Assembly: GCA_963573315.1 (NCBI GenBank)
Contig: OY752140.1
Span: 1,984,001-2,048,000, forward strand
Length of the DNA: 64,000 nt
Source: Entomortierella parvispora
Lineage: Eukaryota; Mortierellomycota; Mortierellomycetes; Mortierellales; Mortierellaceae
Direction: 5' to 3'
Notes under the pieces: model-generated
What the model was told of the DNA's origin: nothing
The model's database searches: none
Seen by the model: only the letters and a program-made list of their open reading frames with translations
Part shown: positions 34,146 through 45,713 of the stretch, in pieces
How positions within the stretch are numbered: position 1 is the stretch's first letter
Layout: each line of letters begins with the position of its first letter
Translations under genes and position numbers: made by a program

Positions 34146-36055
34146 TTAATTAATGGCCGTGTGCACGAGCTTGCAACGGATCGCCTGGTCAAGATGCAGT
34201 CTCTTTTTGGTACTTTGTGCAGACTCTTCGTTACCCTTGCGCTTCAGAGCTAGTACTGCTGACTTGGATGAGCTCAATGTGTCCTGCCCAGATTCCTCCT
34301 CCTGGCTCAAGTAGCCCGATCGAGACGGCGCAGCTCTCTCTGGTGCGGCATCGTACCGACTGACTGTACTATGTTTGTCATTGTCTAGACGCAGGCAACA
34401 TCTAAAATAGGTGGTTGACCTCGCTTGCTCTTCTTGACTTCCTTTTATAACCCCAACAAGGGCCAAGGACTGAAGTATTTTTTCCCGCAATTCGTGTTTT
34501 TTGTACAGGTTCCCAGAGTTGACGTTCTTGAGCAAGGTCTTCTACAGGTAACAATTGACACGATATGTCAATATGGGGATCTCTTGCATGGGCTTTCAAC
34601 ATTGTCGACTTACAGCAGACGTGTTATCAACGGTGGCAGCATATTGCTGGCCAAATTCATCCTCTAGGCCTAGCTCGAAATAGTATTCGTAGTCTAGGAT
34701 ATCTCGACGATTGCACGTGGGACATACTGGTCCAGCCTTGTCGCCACTATTAAAGCAAACACGGCGTCAACACAAATGTTCATCTTGTTCAGAATAAAGA
34801 ATTGAATGCATTGCTACATACCCGTAGTTGTGCCTGCAGTTGGAGCAGATTCGTATAGTAAAGTTACGAATATCCTTGGGATTGTATGAAACTACTCTTA
34901 CCAAGGCTGTCATGAATACAGGGGCTGTGTCCTTTCCAGTATTTCTGATATGAGAGACCTCCTGCTTGATTTGGTCAGTTTGAATCCGAGTCGGGCTGGA
35001 GGAGTGTGTGAACGGAGATGGATCACGCATGTCCCTGACCGGTGTAGTGAGTCGTGGGGTGCGTCTCTCTTCTTTAACCTCTTGATGTTGCGACTGTGGT
35101 TGTGACAACGGCGGTTGCTGAGACGATGATTGTGGTGAAAGTGGCTGCTGCGAGAGTGATTGTGTCAGTGGTTGCTGCGAGAGCGGTTGAGCCATTAGTT
35201 GTTGCGAGAGTGGTTCCGGCACTGGTTGCTGTGGTGGCGGCTGTTGTACCAGTGATTCTGGCTGCGACTGTTGTTGTTGCAGTGGCGGATTGTCCTGTGG
35301 TTCTTCTTGTTTAGCCACAGTCACTGGTTCAGCATGAATGGGTTCCAGACCTGCTCCTCTGCTGGACCGCTGGACATCTCTAACATATCTGGATTTCCTA
35401 CTAGTGCACAGTAGTATTGAAGTCGCTCGTGAGTAATCCTTGATCTGCTCCTTTCTGTCTGCGACGGCCCCTTGTTCTCTTTGTTTCTTTCTCGGAGCAA
35501 GTCCACTTACGCTGTCAGCGCCCTAACCAGGGCATCGTCTTTTGAAAGAAAGGATACAGGGTTCATCTGCTTGTAACCATATCCTCGGTATCCTCGCATC
35601 GCCAGTTCAATCCTTCCACTGGTTACCCTGCAGACAAGGTTCTTCAGATATACAATATGGCCTGCTTGGATTGCCATTGACCTCGCTGCTTGATGGTGCT
35701 CATCCCAAAGCGTAACCAAAAGAGATGCCTTCCCAATAGGCCTGTTGTCGCCTTCGTTGTAGTAGGGCAGTTTTTCATGTTCAGTATAGTCGGTGACTGT
35801 CAGGACCATGTTCTTGTCCGAGTCAAAGATCGAGCATACCTACGTGTAGAAGGTTTGTCTTGTTAGGGCTTGAAGATCACGAACGCGCCAACGGGTTTGA
35901 AAACATTGAATAACGCAGAGCGACCCTACCTCGGCAACCAGGTCACAAAACACGTTCTCTCGCAAGTGATGAACTGTGCTCAGCTTTGACGTCGGCGCAG
36001 GCGGGATGTTTTCTGACAGGTAGCTGACCTGCCCCTCGGGAATGTCCATGGCCAT
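34146..36055 (-). CDS. POT1: POT1-like telomere single-strand-binding protein
   Basis: Five exons proposed: 35930..36055, 35511..35839, 34822..35400, 34614..34746 and 34146..34541, giving 520 residues. Residues about 30-150 match the second OB fold of POT1 (VLTVTDYTEHEKLPYYNE; LLVTLWDEHHQAARSM; AGHIVYLKNLVCRV; MRGYRGYG). A Gln/Pro/Ser-rich linker with SQQPL repeats follows. Then comes a third-OB-like region with a split zinc site (CSNC, then CPTC). The C terminus is lysine-rich. Known relatives cap telomeres by binding the G-rich overhang. Odd: the first POT1 OB fold is absent; an in-frame TAG lies 30 bases before the chosen ATG, so it could only be restored by an upstream exon. The acceptor of exon 3 (35401-35402) is the weakest splice call. 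Confidence 0.8.
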
Positions 36056-37238
36056 GGTGTCTCTGCTGGCCGTTGGAGGGCACTATTGGTGGCGCCTACG
36101 GGGATGGAATCAAATGGATCGCACGAGTCTGCAGAGTCCTGGATTGAGCACCTGGGTGTGTTGGGGGTGCGGCGCAGACAGGTTTCTTATAGCGAGGGAA
36201 TGGGAACGCGGACCAAGAGAGAGAGAGCGAGTGAGAGAAAGAGAAAGAGACGCGATCTTGAAGGATGTGGCCTGTCTGTCGATGAGGATGATTCCATTTG
36301 AGTGGCGCAAGAAGATTCAGATTTCTTCAATTAAATTAATAATTATTCCCATTTTTCACTGTTTGATGTTTTGAACCCTTTATTTTTCAATCGAGAAAAC
36401 TACGAAAGAAAGATCCTCTGAAGTGTTCTCAGTTGTTTGTCCCTGTCTCTTGCTCTCTCACTCTTTTCTCTTCATCTCTCTTCATCTCTTTCCACCCCAC
36501 CTCTCCCCCTTTCTCCCTTCCCTCCACTCGGCTCTCCTCTCCTCCAGTAGCCGTTCATTTTGCATCCATCTTCTCTCCTCTTCCCTCCTCCTCCCTCCTC
36601 CTCCCCTTTGCGGTGCCTCTTCAGGTCCCCAGCAACAGCCGTCTTTCGCGTATGCACAATTGTCGCCTCATTCCGCCTTGCACCTTCCGCCTTGCACCTC
36701 TCACCTTGCTTTCTTTCTCCCTTGCTCTATTTTGTTGGAGATTGATCTTTGTCGAGTCGACATCCTGTCCTCTCGGCTCCTCCACCCACCGCCGCTCTCA
36801 TTCTCTCTCTCTCATTCCTTGTGCGTTTGGGTTCTTTTTTTATATTTCCGCAGGGGCAGAGCGCGCGTGTCCAATGCTCCCTTGCAGAGCAGGGGCCAGC
36901 CTCTCTCTGTCTCTCTGTCTCCTGCTGGGGTGCTTGCTGGCGCTGCTGCATGTGGATTCCCATACATTTGCTGAACGGCCCATGGGTGGTCTGGTCCGTG
37001 TAAAAGACACGCCGCCGTTTTGGCACTCCCCATCTTCTTACTGCCCTCCTCGATCGCGCTTCGGATTCTTTCTCTTTTCCCCCACTTTCCCGCCATCCGT
37101 CTTTCACTGTTTTCTTGTACGCAGCTAACTAAACCCTTGACCCAACTCTTTCCACGCTCCAAAGTAGACCCGCCGCTCGTCTTACTCCTGTTCAGCAACT
37201 CTCTTCTTTAGCACTTTCTTCTTCAAGGCTCCCATCGC
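36056..37238. other. CT-rich divergent promoter region (POT1-like / Num1-like)
   Basis: About 1.2 kb between divergent genes. From about 36425 to 37230 the plus strand is very pyrimidine-rich, giving long but meaningless open frames. This is the 5' region of the Num1-like gene. A GAGAGA-rich block lies at 36218-36250. No gene recognised. Confidence 0.6.
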
Positions 37239-40200
37239 ATGGCCGAAACCATGGCCGAAGTTCGCCCTTCCCCCCAGCAGTCGCCTCGACAGCCTTCAAA
37301 GCCCTCCACTCTGGCCACGCTTGAGACTGTGGCCCAAGCTCGATCCGAGCTCGAGGCTCGTTTGACAGGAATCCACGATGATTTGCAACTGACCCAGACC
37401 ATTGGTCTCCTGTTTGTGAAGCGTCAGGAGGATCTCAAGAACTGCTTTGATCAACTTCAACAGCTGGATGCTCAGGAACAAAGCCTCGCCGACGACGAGG
37501 ACGCAGGGAAATTGCCCGAATCCTTTCGTGAACAGCTTGCACAGCTGGATAGGGAATTCCAGGAAGGTCAAAATGGAATTGAGGGACTCAAGGTCTTGAT
37601 TGACGCCCAGCTGGTGAGTTCACTGTCCATCATGACTGCATGTGTGTGTGTGTGTGCGTGCAAGAGATGGCGTAAGCGAGTGGGTGGAGCGATGGTTGCA
37701 GGGGCGATATTGGCTTTGAGCCACTTGCCAGGTTGACCACAACAAAAAAAACAAGATCATCTAGGAATTTTTTCAAAAGGATATTCTGTATGCGAACAGA
37801 GCCTTATCGGGGCGGGAGAGCTCTGAGTGACACGAGGACGACCGGACGTGTGTGTGTAGAGAGAGAAAGAGAAGAGAAAGAGACGCAAGAATGAAATGAA
37901 TGGGCATGAGCAGATGTTGGGCTCGGTGCACGCCAGGGCAAGCGGGAGTCGAGAATAGAGAAATAGAGGAATAGAAGGTCCCCCGTCCCAATTCCCTCTT
38001 TTTTTTTTTTTTTTTTTTTGGGTGCTCTCAAACATCACATTCATTTAATTTCGGTTTGCAAATGTGAACTACTCCTTCTTGGGTGTGGGTTTGGGAGTGG
38101 GTTTGGCTGTGTCTGTGCTGCAAAAGCTGCAAAATCTGGGAAAACCGGCCCACTCACTCACACGCTCAATCAATGACAATAGCCGCAAGCCCAGTCAGTC
38201 ACGGATCTCGCGTCCTCGCGATCAGGATCGATTCTCGCCCCCAGTGCCTTTCCATCCACCAGCACCCTCCCAGCCCAGACCATCTCCAAGCCGCGTCGTC
38301 ATAAGGTTGTCATGAACTCTGCTCCTTCAGCCAACGATGCAGCCTTTCCCTTGCAGATCCAGGAGGAACTTTTGAACCAGGTCCGCTACTGGACATCCCA
38401 AGCAGAGATGAAGGAAAAACTGAACCAGGAGTACGATCTCAAGATTACCGAGCAGGAACGCATTATCGACGCCCTGAACAAACAACGCCGCCTGAGGGAA
38501 GAGAACGAAGGTAAATTCAAAAATAGCCTAGATCAAGCTCAATAATTCTCTGGGGGCGGAATGTGACAGTTACTCAAAGATCAACAATATTTTCTTTTTG
38601 ACCTGCGAGTAGAGCGACAAAAAGAAGACCAATGGAACTTGGAATTGCAGAACCAGGAACTTCGAAACCAAAATACTGACCTGCAGCAGCAGCTCTCTAG
38701 GGCAGGTCATGAGAATGCAAAGATCCAAAAGGCCTTTGCTTCTGCTACAGAACAACTCGAGCAGCTCAAGGACAAGGAAGAAAAGACAGCGAACCAGCTG
38801 GAGATCGTGAAACAGAGGCATGAGCAGGACATGGCGACAATGCGCAAGCATGTGACCGGCATCCAGCGCGAAAAATCAGAGTTATTGAGCAAGGTCGAGG
38901 ACCTGAACACAACCATGACCCTCCAACAGCAAAAACTTTCCAAGAAGGCGACGCTTGAGGCCATTGCGCTAGCTCAGGAACTGGAAGAAAACGAACGGCA
39001 GGAGCTGGAGTACTCGGCAGAAACTCCTATTTTAATTCAGGCACCCGCACGTCTCACCACTGATGAAAATGGCGGTGCGTCTGCTCTGTCTGTCGCGGCC
39101 ACCGAACCAAAGATCGCATCTTTGGCGCGGGAGACATCCTTTGCACACCAACAATCGATTATCAGCGAGTTACAGTCGAAGCTCGGAAAAGAAATTACTG
39201 AAAAAGAAGAGTTGATCTCGGCCAAGGAGGAGCTCTTGATGGAGAAGGAAGAGCTTGTCAAACTATTGGCGGATCGTGAAGAAACTATTGAAACGATGAG
39301 ATTGGAAGGTGCAGCGCCGTTCGAACACCCTTCCATCTCCAAGAGATCAAGCTCCGGTCTTCTCGGAGGTCATGGATCACGACATGCCTCTGACATGGGC
39401 CATTTGGATGACCATGATCAATTTGACCATCGTGATCTGAGCATGTCCTTGTCAGACAACAACTCTCGTGATTTCAGCACTGGACGTGCCTCTCCCTTCC
39501 CAGCTGGCGGATTGTTCGCGGAATTGGCCCAGGCGACTTCCAGCAACAACATCAAAGCCTCAGTCGAGTACAAGGATCAGGAGGCAATGACTGAGCCCAT
39601 TGAAAGTTGGGTCCGTACCATCCCTGGAATTGCAGACCTGATTCATCCCGCGAAAGCTCCGATTCAGGCTACTAGTACAGAAAGTCAAACTGTGGACAAG
39701 CCTACTACACCAGTCGACTCGTCTACTGAAGCAGTCATCACAGGCAAACCAGGTACCGAGACAAAGGTCATTGATTCTCCTGAGGAGGTGGCCACTTTGA
39801 CTGTCATTACTGCTCTCGGCATCTCTGCAGCACAGGATGCATTGTCCAAAGACTACTCTCAAATTACCAAGGATAATGAACCATATACCCACGCTGATGA
39901 TGTGGTTGACGCCGACGTATCAGAACCCTTAACCGAGCCAGTTCTGGAGGAGCCAGTGCCCCGTGTAGCCAAATCGGATGTTGTTCTGGACGAGGAGCGT
40001 AGACATACCTGCGACATGAGTCAAGCTATTATCGACACACTTGCGCTGCCTCCTGTACCTGCGATCCCCAAAGACTATGATTCGAAGCATTCGAGTATAG
40101 CGGAGCCTGAGAGTCGGGACTTTAAGGTGTCTATTGGTTCTGCATTTGGAGGAAGTTCGTCTGCAACCGACACTGGAAAGATCCAAACTGTGTACCTGCA

Positions 40201-41751
40201 AAATGGAGACGCTGAAAAAGATGTTGATGTCGCTCACGGCCTGGCAGATGCTTACACTGCCTCTGTCGCTATCGCTGATGCCGAAAAGGGAGCAACCGAC
40301 GTTTCTCCTGCTTCTCCTTCCTCCGACAAGGCAATTGTCGTGGAGTCCATTGAGGGCATTGTTCCCGAGAACAAAACCAAAGACAAGGACCAGGACACCA
40401 AGCGTGCGACGGAAATTTCCACGACAACCGAGAAAATCTCAGTTCCTCCTACTACAATTGTATCTGTCTTGTCCAGCACAACTTATACTTACGACCAAGA
40501 GGAGGAACCAGTCATCCAGCCTCAGGTAGTCATGGCTCCAGTGGTCATGGCTCCAGTGTACCACCATCACCACCACCACCATATTATCACTGATGCAACT
40601 GGAGCTACTGTGGGTCGCGATCCCAACGGCCCACCATCGCCCAATGGATCCATCTCTACCATCTCTACAGAGTACCAAAGCCAATACCGCCATGGCAGAA
40701 GAATGTCCAACGACTCCACCTACGAGCTCGCAGTAACAACTCCAACCATGATTCAACGCATCACCCAAACCATGATTGGTGATTACTTGTGGAAGTATAC
40801 CAGAAGACGTATGGCAAACATGATTAGTGAAAAGAGACACAAGCGCTATGTATGGATTCACCCCTATAACAAGACCATGTATTGGTCTATGAGCAACCCT
40901 GGTGCTGAAGGCGCCCGGGAGCAAAAGGCAAAGAGTGGTAAGTGATACAGCCCCATGAATTCTTGGACTTTGTTTTACCAAATTGTCAGATATCGAAGCT
41001 TGTGCCAACTCTTGACGCCGTCTTTCCTTCCTGCTTAGCTTCCATTCTCGCTGTGTTCCAAATATCGAACGAAGGCTCGGGTGGCCAGAGCTCTGATGCG
41101 CACAATGTCAGTCTTTTGGTTCAAACCACCAGCCGCAACATCAAGTTGACCGCACCGAATCTTGAAAAACATGAGATGTGGTTCCAGGTATGGCAGCAGA
41201 TTTTATCCCTTGTTCGACGTCCACTGGTCAATACGTCTTTTTGTTTCTCACCCATCTTGTTTGATGCTCCCTAGTCCATCACCTATCTACTGTCTCGTCC
41301 CAATTCGCCTGGCATAGATATTCCCTCGGACAACCAGACTTGGTCCGAGGTGCAGGCAAATGGAGGATTTTCGTCTTTACCATCTGCTCTTGCCAACGAC
41401 GCGGTCCTCAACCTTCGACAACAGAGCGAGAAGGCTAATTCTCTCCACAAGAAGGGCAGCTTGACGCGATTGCATGGTATGTTTAGAAGAAACTCGAGCT
41501 CGGTTTCGCTCACACCCTCCGCTGTTGGCTCGCCAAGAATCTCACCCTCGGGACTGGCGGCATCAAGCATGACATCGACAGCGGGAGGCACGGACAGGCA
41601 GGCCAAGACGCAGAGCGTGGTAGGCTACCCTAGCCACCTGGCTCAGAGCAGCGTCGTGGGCGGCAATGGTACTGTCAACGGCGGATCGATCCTCGCACAG
41701 GCACAGGGCCAACAGGGGTCTCTGCACTCGCACACGCTTAGCGGCCCATAA
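37239..41751 (+). CDS. NUM1: Num1/ApsA/Mcp5-like cortical anchor protein with PH domain
   Basis: Five exons: 37239..37613, about 38279..38510, 38613..40937, 41039..41187 and 41275..41751, giving about 1185 residues. The N-terminal coiled coil (LQLTQTIGLLFVKRQEDLKN) is typical of this family. Long coiled coils continue to about residue 450, followed by a disordered acidic region with a short His tract (HHHHHHH). The C-terminal PH domain of the Mcp5 type begins QTMIGDYLWKYTRR and continues KRHKRYVWIHPYNKTMYWS, split by introns 3 and 4. A Ser-rich tail follows. Relatives bind plasma-membrane phosphoinositides and anchor dynein and mitochondria at the cell cortex, positioning nuclei. Intron 1 is about 665 bp with a 21-nt T tract; its acceptor (38277-38278) is a best guess. 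Confidence 0.87.
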
Positions 41752-42437
41752 GATTGGCTCTCTCTCTCACCTCGCCAACATACACACATACTCTATATCT
41801 ATTTATCATTGACAGACAAAACATACAAAACATCCAACAAAGAAACAAACAGACAGGACAAGACCAGACAAGATGATGGATCGACCGACTGACCGACTGA
41901 CCGACTGACCGACATGACCCAACCCCCACTTCACGCCACCGACGATTGTACACCACACAAAACCCTGAAACGAAAAATAAAGTAATCGAATATGTTCACC
42001 CCTTCGTCTATGGAATGAGCTCATTGCCACCAACCCAGCCAGCACACGGATTGCGGTTGCTCCGAAAAGAGGTCCTTCCTGCAAGATCTATTGCAGTAAA
42101 TATTTCAAGCCTAAGAGAACCTTGAAAGCCAACTGCCGCGCTCTCGCTCTCTCTCTCTCTCTGGCTCTGACCCTCTTTCATTCGCAGCCAATAAGCGCGC
42201 CCGAGTACGGATTATCCAAGGCGCGGTCCTTCGCTCACCTCTCCGCACCCTCCCTTCAAAAGGCTGCCTGTCTCTTTTCTCTCTTCTCTTTTCTCTTTTC
42301 TTTTTCTTCAAAGCACTTTACCTTTCCCCCTCACATTTGGATTACTTCCACTCCCTGCCCTTTACCCCACCCCTACCCCTACCCTACCCTACCACCCCCC
42401 CCTCTCTCTACCTCCACCACACTCTCCCATCTCCACA
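41752..42437. other. Intergenic: Num1-like 3' flank and GPI-protein promoter
   Basis: Contains an 8-bp tandem repeat (41883-41913) and, from about 42150, a CT-rich plus strand leading into the GPI-protein start at 42438. No gene recognised. Confidence 0.55.
41883..41913 (+). repeat. 8-bp tandem repeat (GACCGACT), about four copies
   Basis: About four consecutive GACCGACT units in the 3' flank of the Num1-like gene. Confidence 0.85.
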
Positions 42438-43155
42438 ATGCGTTTCTCTATCCTCGCTGCCGCCACCGCCCTCCTCGGCGCCGTCATGGCTGGTGATTTT
42501 GTATGTTGCTCGACTTTGTCCATGATATCCTGACAGCTATGATATCCTGACAGCTCGTCTACATGACCGTCGGTCCTGTCGCAATGGCTGCCTCGAAACA
42601 GTCTGATGGATACTTGTACACCATGATCCCTCCCTCCTCACACCACGCTCTCTCTTGTCTCGCTTCTAGGCCTACATCACCTCCCCCGTTGCCGCCACTA
42701 CCTGGACCGCTCCTTCCTCCGTCACCATCAAGTGGACCAACACCACCTCCTCCCAGACGGTTGACTTGTTCACTGGTGACCCAACCCACCAGACCTTGGT
42801 CCAGTCTCTCGGTACTTTCCCAGCCGGAGCCCTGAGCCTCAAGGCTACTTTGCCCTCCCTTCCCTCCAACTGGTACTCTATTCGCGTTGGTGACTCTTGG
42901 TCCCACTACTTCCTCATCAAGGGAACCGGTGCCGTCCCCACCGGTGGCCCCCCAACTGCTGCCGCTACCACCGCTGCCGTTGCTCCCGCCACCTCGAACT
43001 CTCTCCCTACCAGCACTGGCAGCCCCTCCAGTGCTACCACGGCCGCCTCTACCCCTCTCCCCACCAAGAGCGCTGCCAACGGCGCTGGCATCCTCTCGGC
43101 TGCCCCCGCTGCCATGGCTGTCGTTGTTGCCGCTGCCGCTGCTCTTGCCTTCTAA
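42438..43155 (+). CDS. Small GPI-anchored Ser/Thr-rich surface protein (Kre9/KNH-like)
   Basis: Two exons, 42438..42500 and 42670..43155, give 182 residues. The signal peptide MRFSILAAATALLGAVMAG is encoded by exon 1. The mature domain (AYITSPVAATTWTAPSSVTI; VDLFTGDPTHQTLVQSLG; NWYSIRVGDSWSHYF) matches the KNH-like, Ser/Thr-rich GPI-anchored family common in fungi. A Ser/Thr/Pro linker, a small-residue omega region (SAANGAG) and a hydrophobic C terminus (AMAVVVAAAAALAF) indicate GPI attachment. The protein likely sits in the plasma membrane or wall; a role in wall glucan assembly is suggested by the family, not shown. Codon use is strongly C-ending, as in highly expressed genes. Confidence 0.88.
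42522..42555 (+). repeat. Perfect 17-bp tandem duplication inside an intron
   Basis: ATGATATCCTGACAGCT occurs twice in direct succession (42522-42538, 42539-42555) in the intron of the GPI-protein gene. Confidence 0.9.
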
Positions 43156-44232
43156 AGGATATAACAGGACCGGCAGGAAAGGACAGGACATGATAGACGT
43201 TGTTGTGATGAGCCGAAGAAAGTAGATACCTGTATGCATGAGTAATAAACCCAACCAGGAACAAAAACCCGCCCCCTTTTTTTTTTTTTGCTCCGCAAAT
43301 GTTTGTTATCGAAAACATGACAGTGCTACTGGGTTTTCTGGGTCTGTTGTTCGTTTTATAGATCAGCATCTGTCCATCTTGTCTCCATTGTCGTCTTGTT
43401 CATCTCATCTCGTCCCTGTGATGCAAGTTTTATTGCTTTGTGTTCAAGTGAACAAATTGAGTGTTTACAGTTGCAAAACGGGCGGATAGTTTTACTCTTG
43501 GGAGGATGATCACGGCTTGACCAATCAAGCGGGTCAATCGTTCACTGCTCTCACGTCTCATATTTCGGGTTTTTCATTCTGATGGTTGTTCACCAGTCTG
43601 GACCATAATGAGCCGCTGCTTGCGGAACAAAAAGGAATGAACGGCAAAAAAGAAGGCGAACGAGAGAGAGAGAGAGGAAAGAGATGCTCATCAATGCTCT
43701 CGATTCGCGCATTGAAAAACACAAAAGTAGTGGATAGGTGACTGAATGAGGGAAAGAAAAACATTTGAGAGCAATTCTTCTCGTGCAGCATTCCCGTGGT
43801 TGCTTGGTGGTGGTGGTTGCCATGTATGTACACAAGCGATTTGCAAAGCGTGTTCTTTTGGATACTTTGTCGGACAACATGGCCCAAAAAAAACATTTTA
43901 TTGATCACAAAGGCAGGGCCTGTTGCATGCAAAGGCAATTGCGGAACAAGAGGGCAGATGGATGGACACCACACAAGGAACGAATGATGATGAGATGCAG
44001 GCAAAGCAACAAAAAGAAGAAAGAAAAAAAAACGTGACTGCGACGGAAACCACGGGAACGGATGTTTGACAACGAATGAGAGATGCAAACCTCTTTTCTT
44101 TGACTCTTTACAAACGCATTCGGGAATCCATTGACAAGGGCCCTGTCTTCTCTTCCTCTCTCATTCTCTTTTTTTTTTGCTCCCTGGAGCAAGCTATTTC
44201 CCTTTGTTTGCAAACTCGCTATTGATACAGCC
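43156..44232. other. Intergenic between GPI protein and inhibitor-2 gene
   Basis: About 1.1 kb with T- and A-rich tracts (e.g. 43277-43289, 44169-44178). No recognisable gene; the longest open frames are low-complexity. The last 100 bp are the CT-rich leader of the inhibitor-2 gene. Confidence 0.45.
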
Positions 44233-45505
44233 ATGGAGCCAACTCAAATGTCACCACCACCCCAAACACGACACAATCCGATCTTGCGGGCGCAGGAAGG
44301 GGAATCTGAGATCCGGAGTATCCTCAAAAAGAGCACCGCGACCTTGTCCTCCGACAACAACACCGCTGCTCCCAGGTAAAAAAATAATCGAAAAGGGCCT
44401 AAAGTACATACAAGAGCCGACATGCACAAATACAAATGACAAAAATACAGATCAGCGGAATACATACTGTCCTTGTCTGTACATGTACAAAAAGAAAAGT
44501 GGGTCGATAGGGGTGGTGAGCTTTGACCATGCTTTTGTCTTTTGACAACAGGTTGTCGGGACCCGAGAAAATGCAATGGTTTTTTTCACCCCTCGCTCGT
44601 CGCGTGTTCAAATTGCATCATTGGACGGACTGAAAGGAGAGAAAGTGAAGAGATATTAATCTTTTTTTTTGTGTGTGTTTGTGTGTGTGTTGAAAATAGA
44701 TTGAAGTGGGACGAACAAAATTTGATCATTACCGAGGCACAGAAGGACTCTACCATGAAGATCGATGAGCCCAAGACGCCCTACATCCACTACAACTATG
44801 AGGAAGACAGAATCATGGCCCCAGAAGGTATGGGTAACAACAGGAACCTTTTTTTTTTGATGCCTGATCAGGGGGAATGATTTTCCTTTTTATTTTGGTG
44901 GCGTGTGTGCACCATGCTCTGTTTCTCTTCCTTTTCTCACACGCTACACCATGCATTATCTGCATAGAAATATTTGCATTGGATGGACCCAAGAAGAAGA
45001 TAGCTGCACTCGCTCATACTCCACCAGTTCCATCCTATATGAAGGGGCTTCCTGACGAGGATGAAGATGAAGAAGATGAGGACGACGATGACGATCGGGA
45101 AAGGGATCCCGACGAGTGGCAAGATTCAGAAGATGAAGAAGATATCCCCAGAGGAGGCAATCCAGGTACGCTGAGCAGGACTGAGACGGTTTATTCATCG
45201 ATTATCATTCGCCTTTCCCTGTGTAGGAAGAGGTACTAGAGACAGATAGATCATGGACTCATCTGGCCTCTTTTCTGCTACTAGGTGACCATGACAAATT
45301 TGCAAGATTGCGCGCAGAGCACTACAAGATGAAAAAGGATATCCAGCTGGGTCGACAGCTCGCCGACGAGGAAGATGAAGACGAGGACGAGGACGAAGAC
45401 GAGGATGAGGACGAGAACAACAGCGAATCAAGAAGTCCGTCTGCAGGATCAAGTAGTAGGCCTGAGAAGGATGACGACGAAGATTCACTGGACATGGAGC
45501 TGTGA
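44233..45505 (+). CDS. GLC8: Protein phosphatase 1 inhibitor 2 (Glc8-like)
   Basis: Four exons: 44233..44375, 44700..44827, 44968..45165 and 45285..45505, giving 229 residues. Three PP1-binding features are visible: the SILK-type motif RSILKKS, the core [14 protein letters not shown], and the [10 protein letters not shown] segment that holds the regulatory Thr-Pro site. A C-terminal helix ([14 protein letters not shown]) is embedded between two acidic tracts ([26 protein letters not shown]). Relatives bind and regulate PP1 and act as its chaperone. Start is the first ATG in frame with the SILK motif. Confidence 0.93.
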
Positions 45506-45713
45506 AGGAAAATAAACTCTTTTGGGGTTTGCTCATTTTTGGTGGCGCATCTTTCTTCCCATGAAAGCGAGAATGCATGAATTATTATATTGAACATTAT
45601 CACTCTCCTGTCCTTCATTGCCATTTCCAGCGATCCTCATTGGGCTGGATTGATCATTCGCACCCCTTCCTGTCCTTTCTCCACTTGATTACATCCTTGT
45701 CCAACTAGAAATC

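Noticed and set aside
36423-37128. Overlapping open frames of up to 231 codons on the plus strand
   Set aside because: Produced by a pyrimidine-rich promoter; the translations are Ser/Leu/Pro low complexity without domain or splice context.
43558-44088. 176-codon minus-strand frame in the intergenic region
   Set aside because: Mixed low-complexity translation, no conserved motif and no intron or promoter structure around it.
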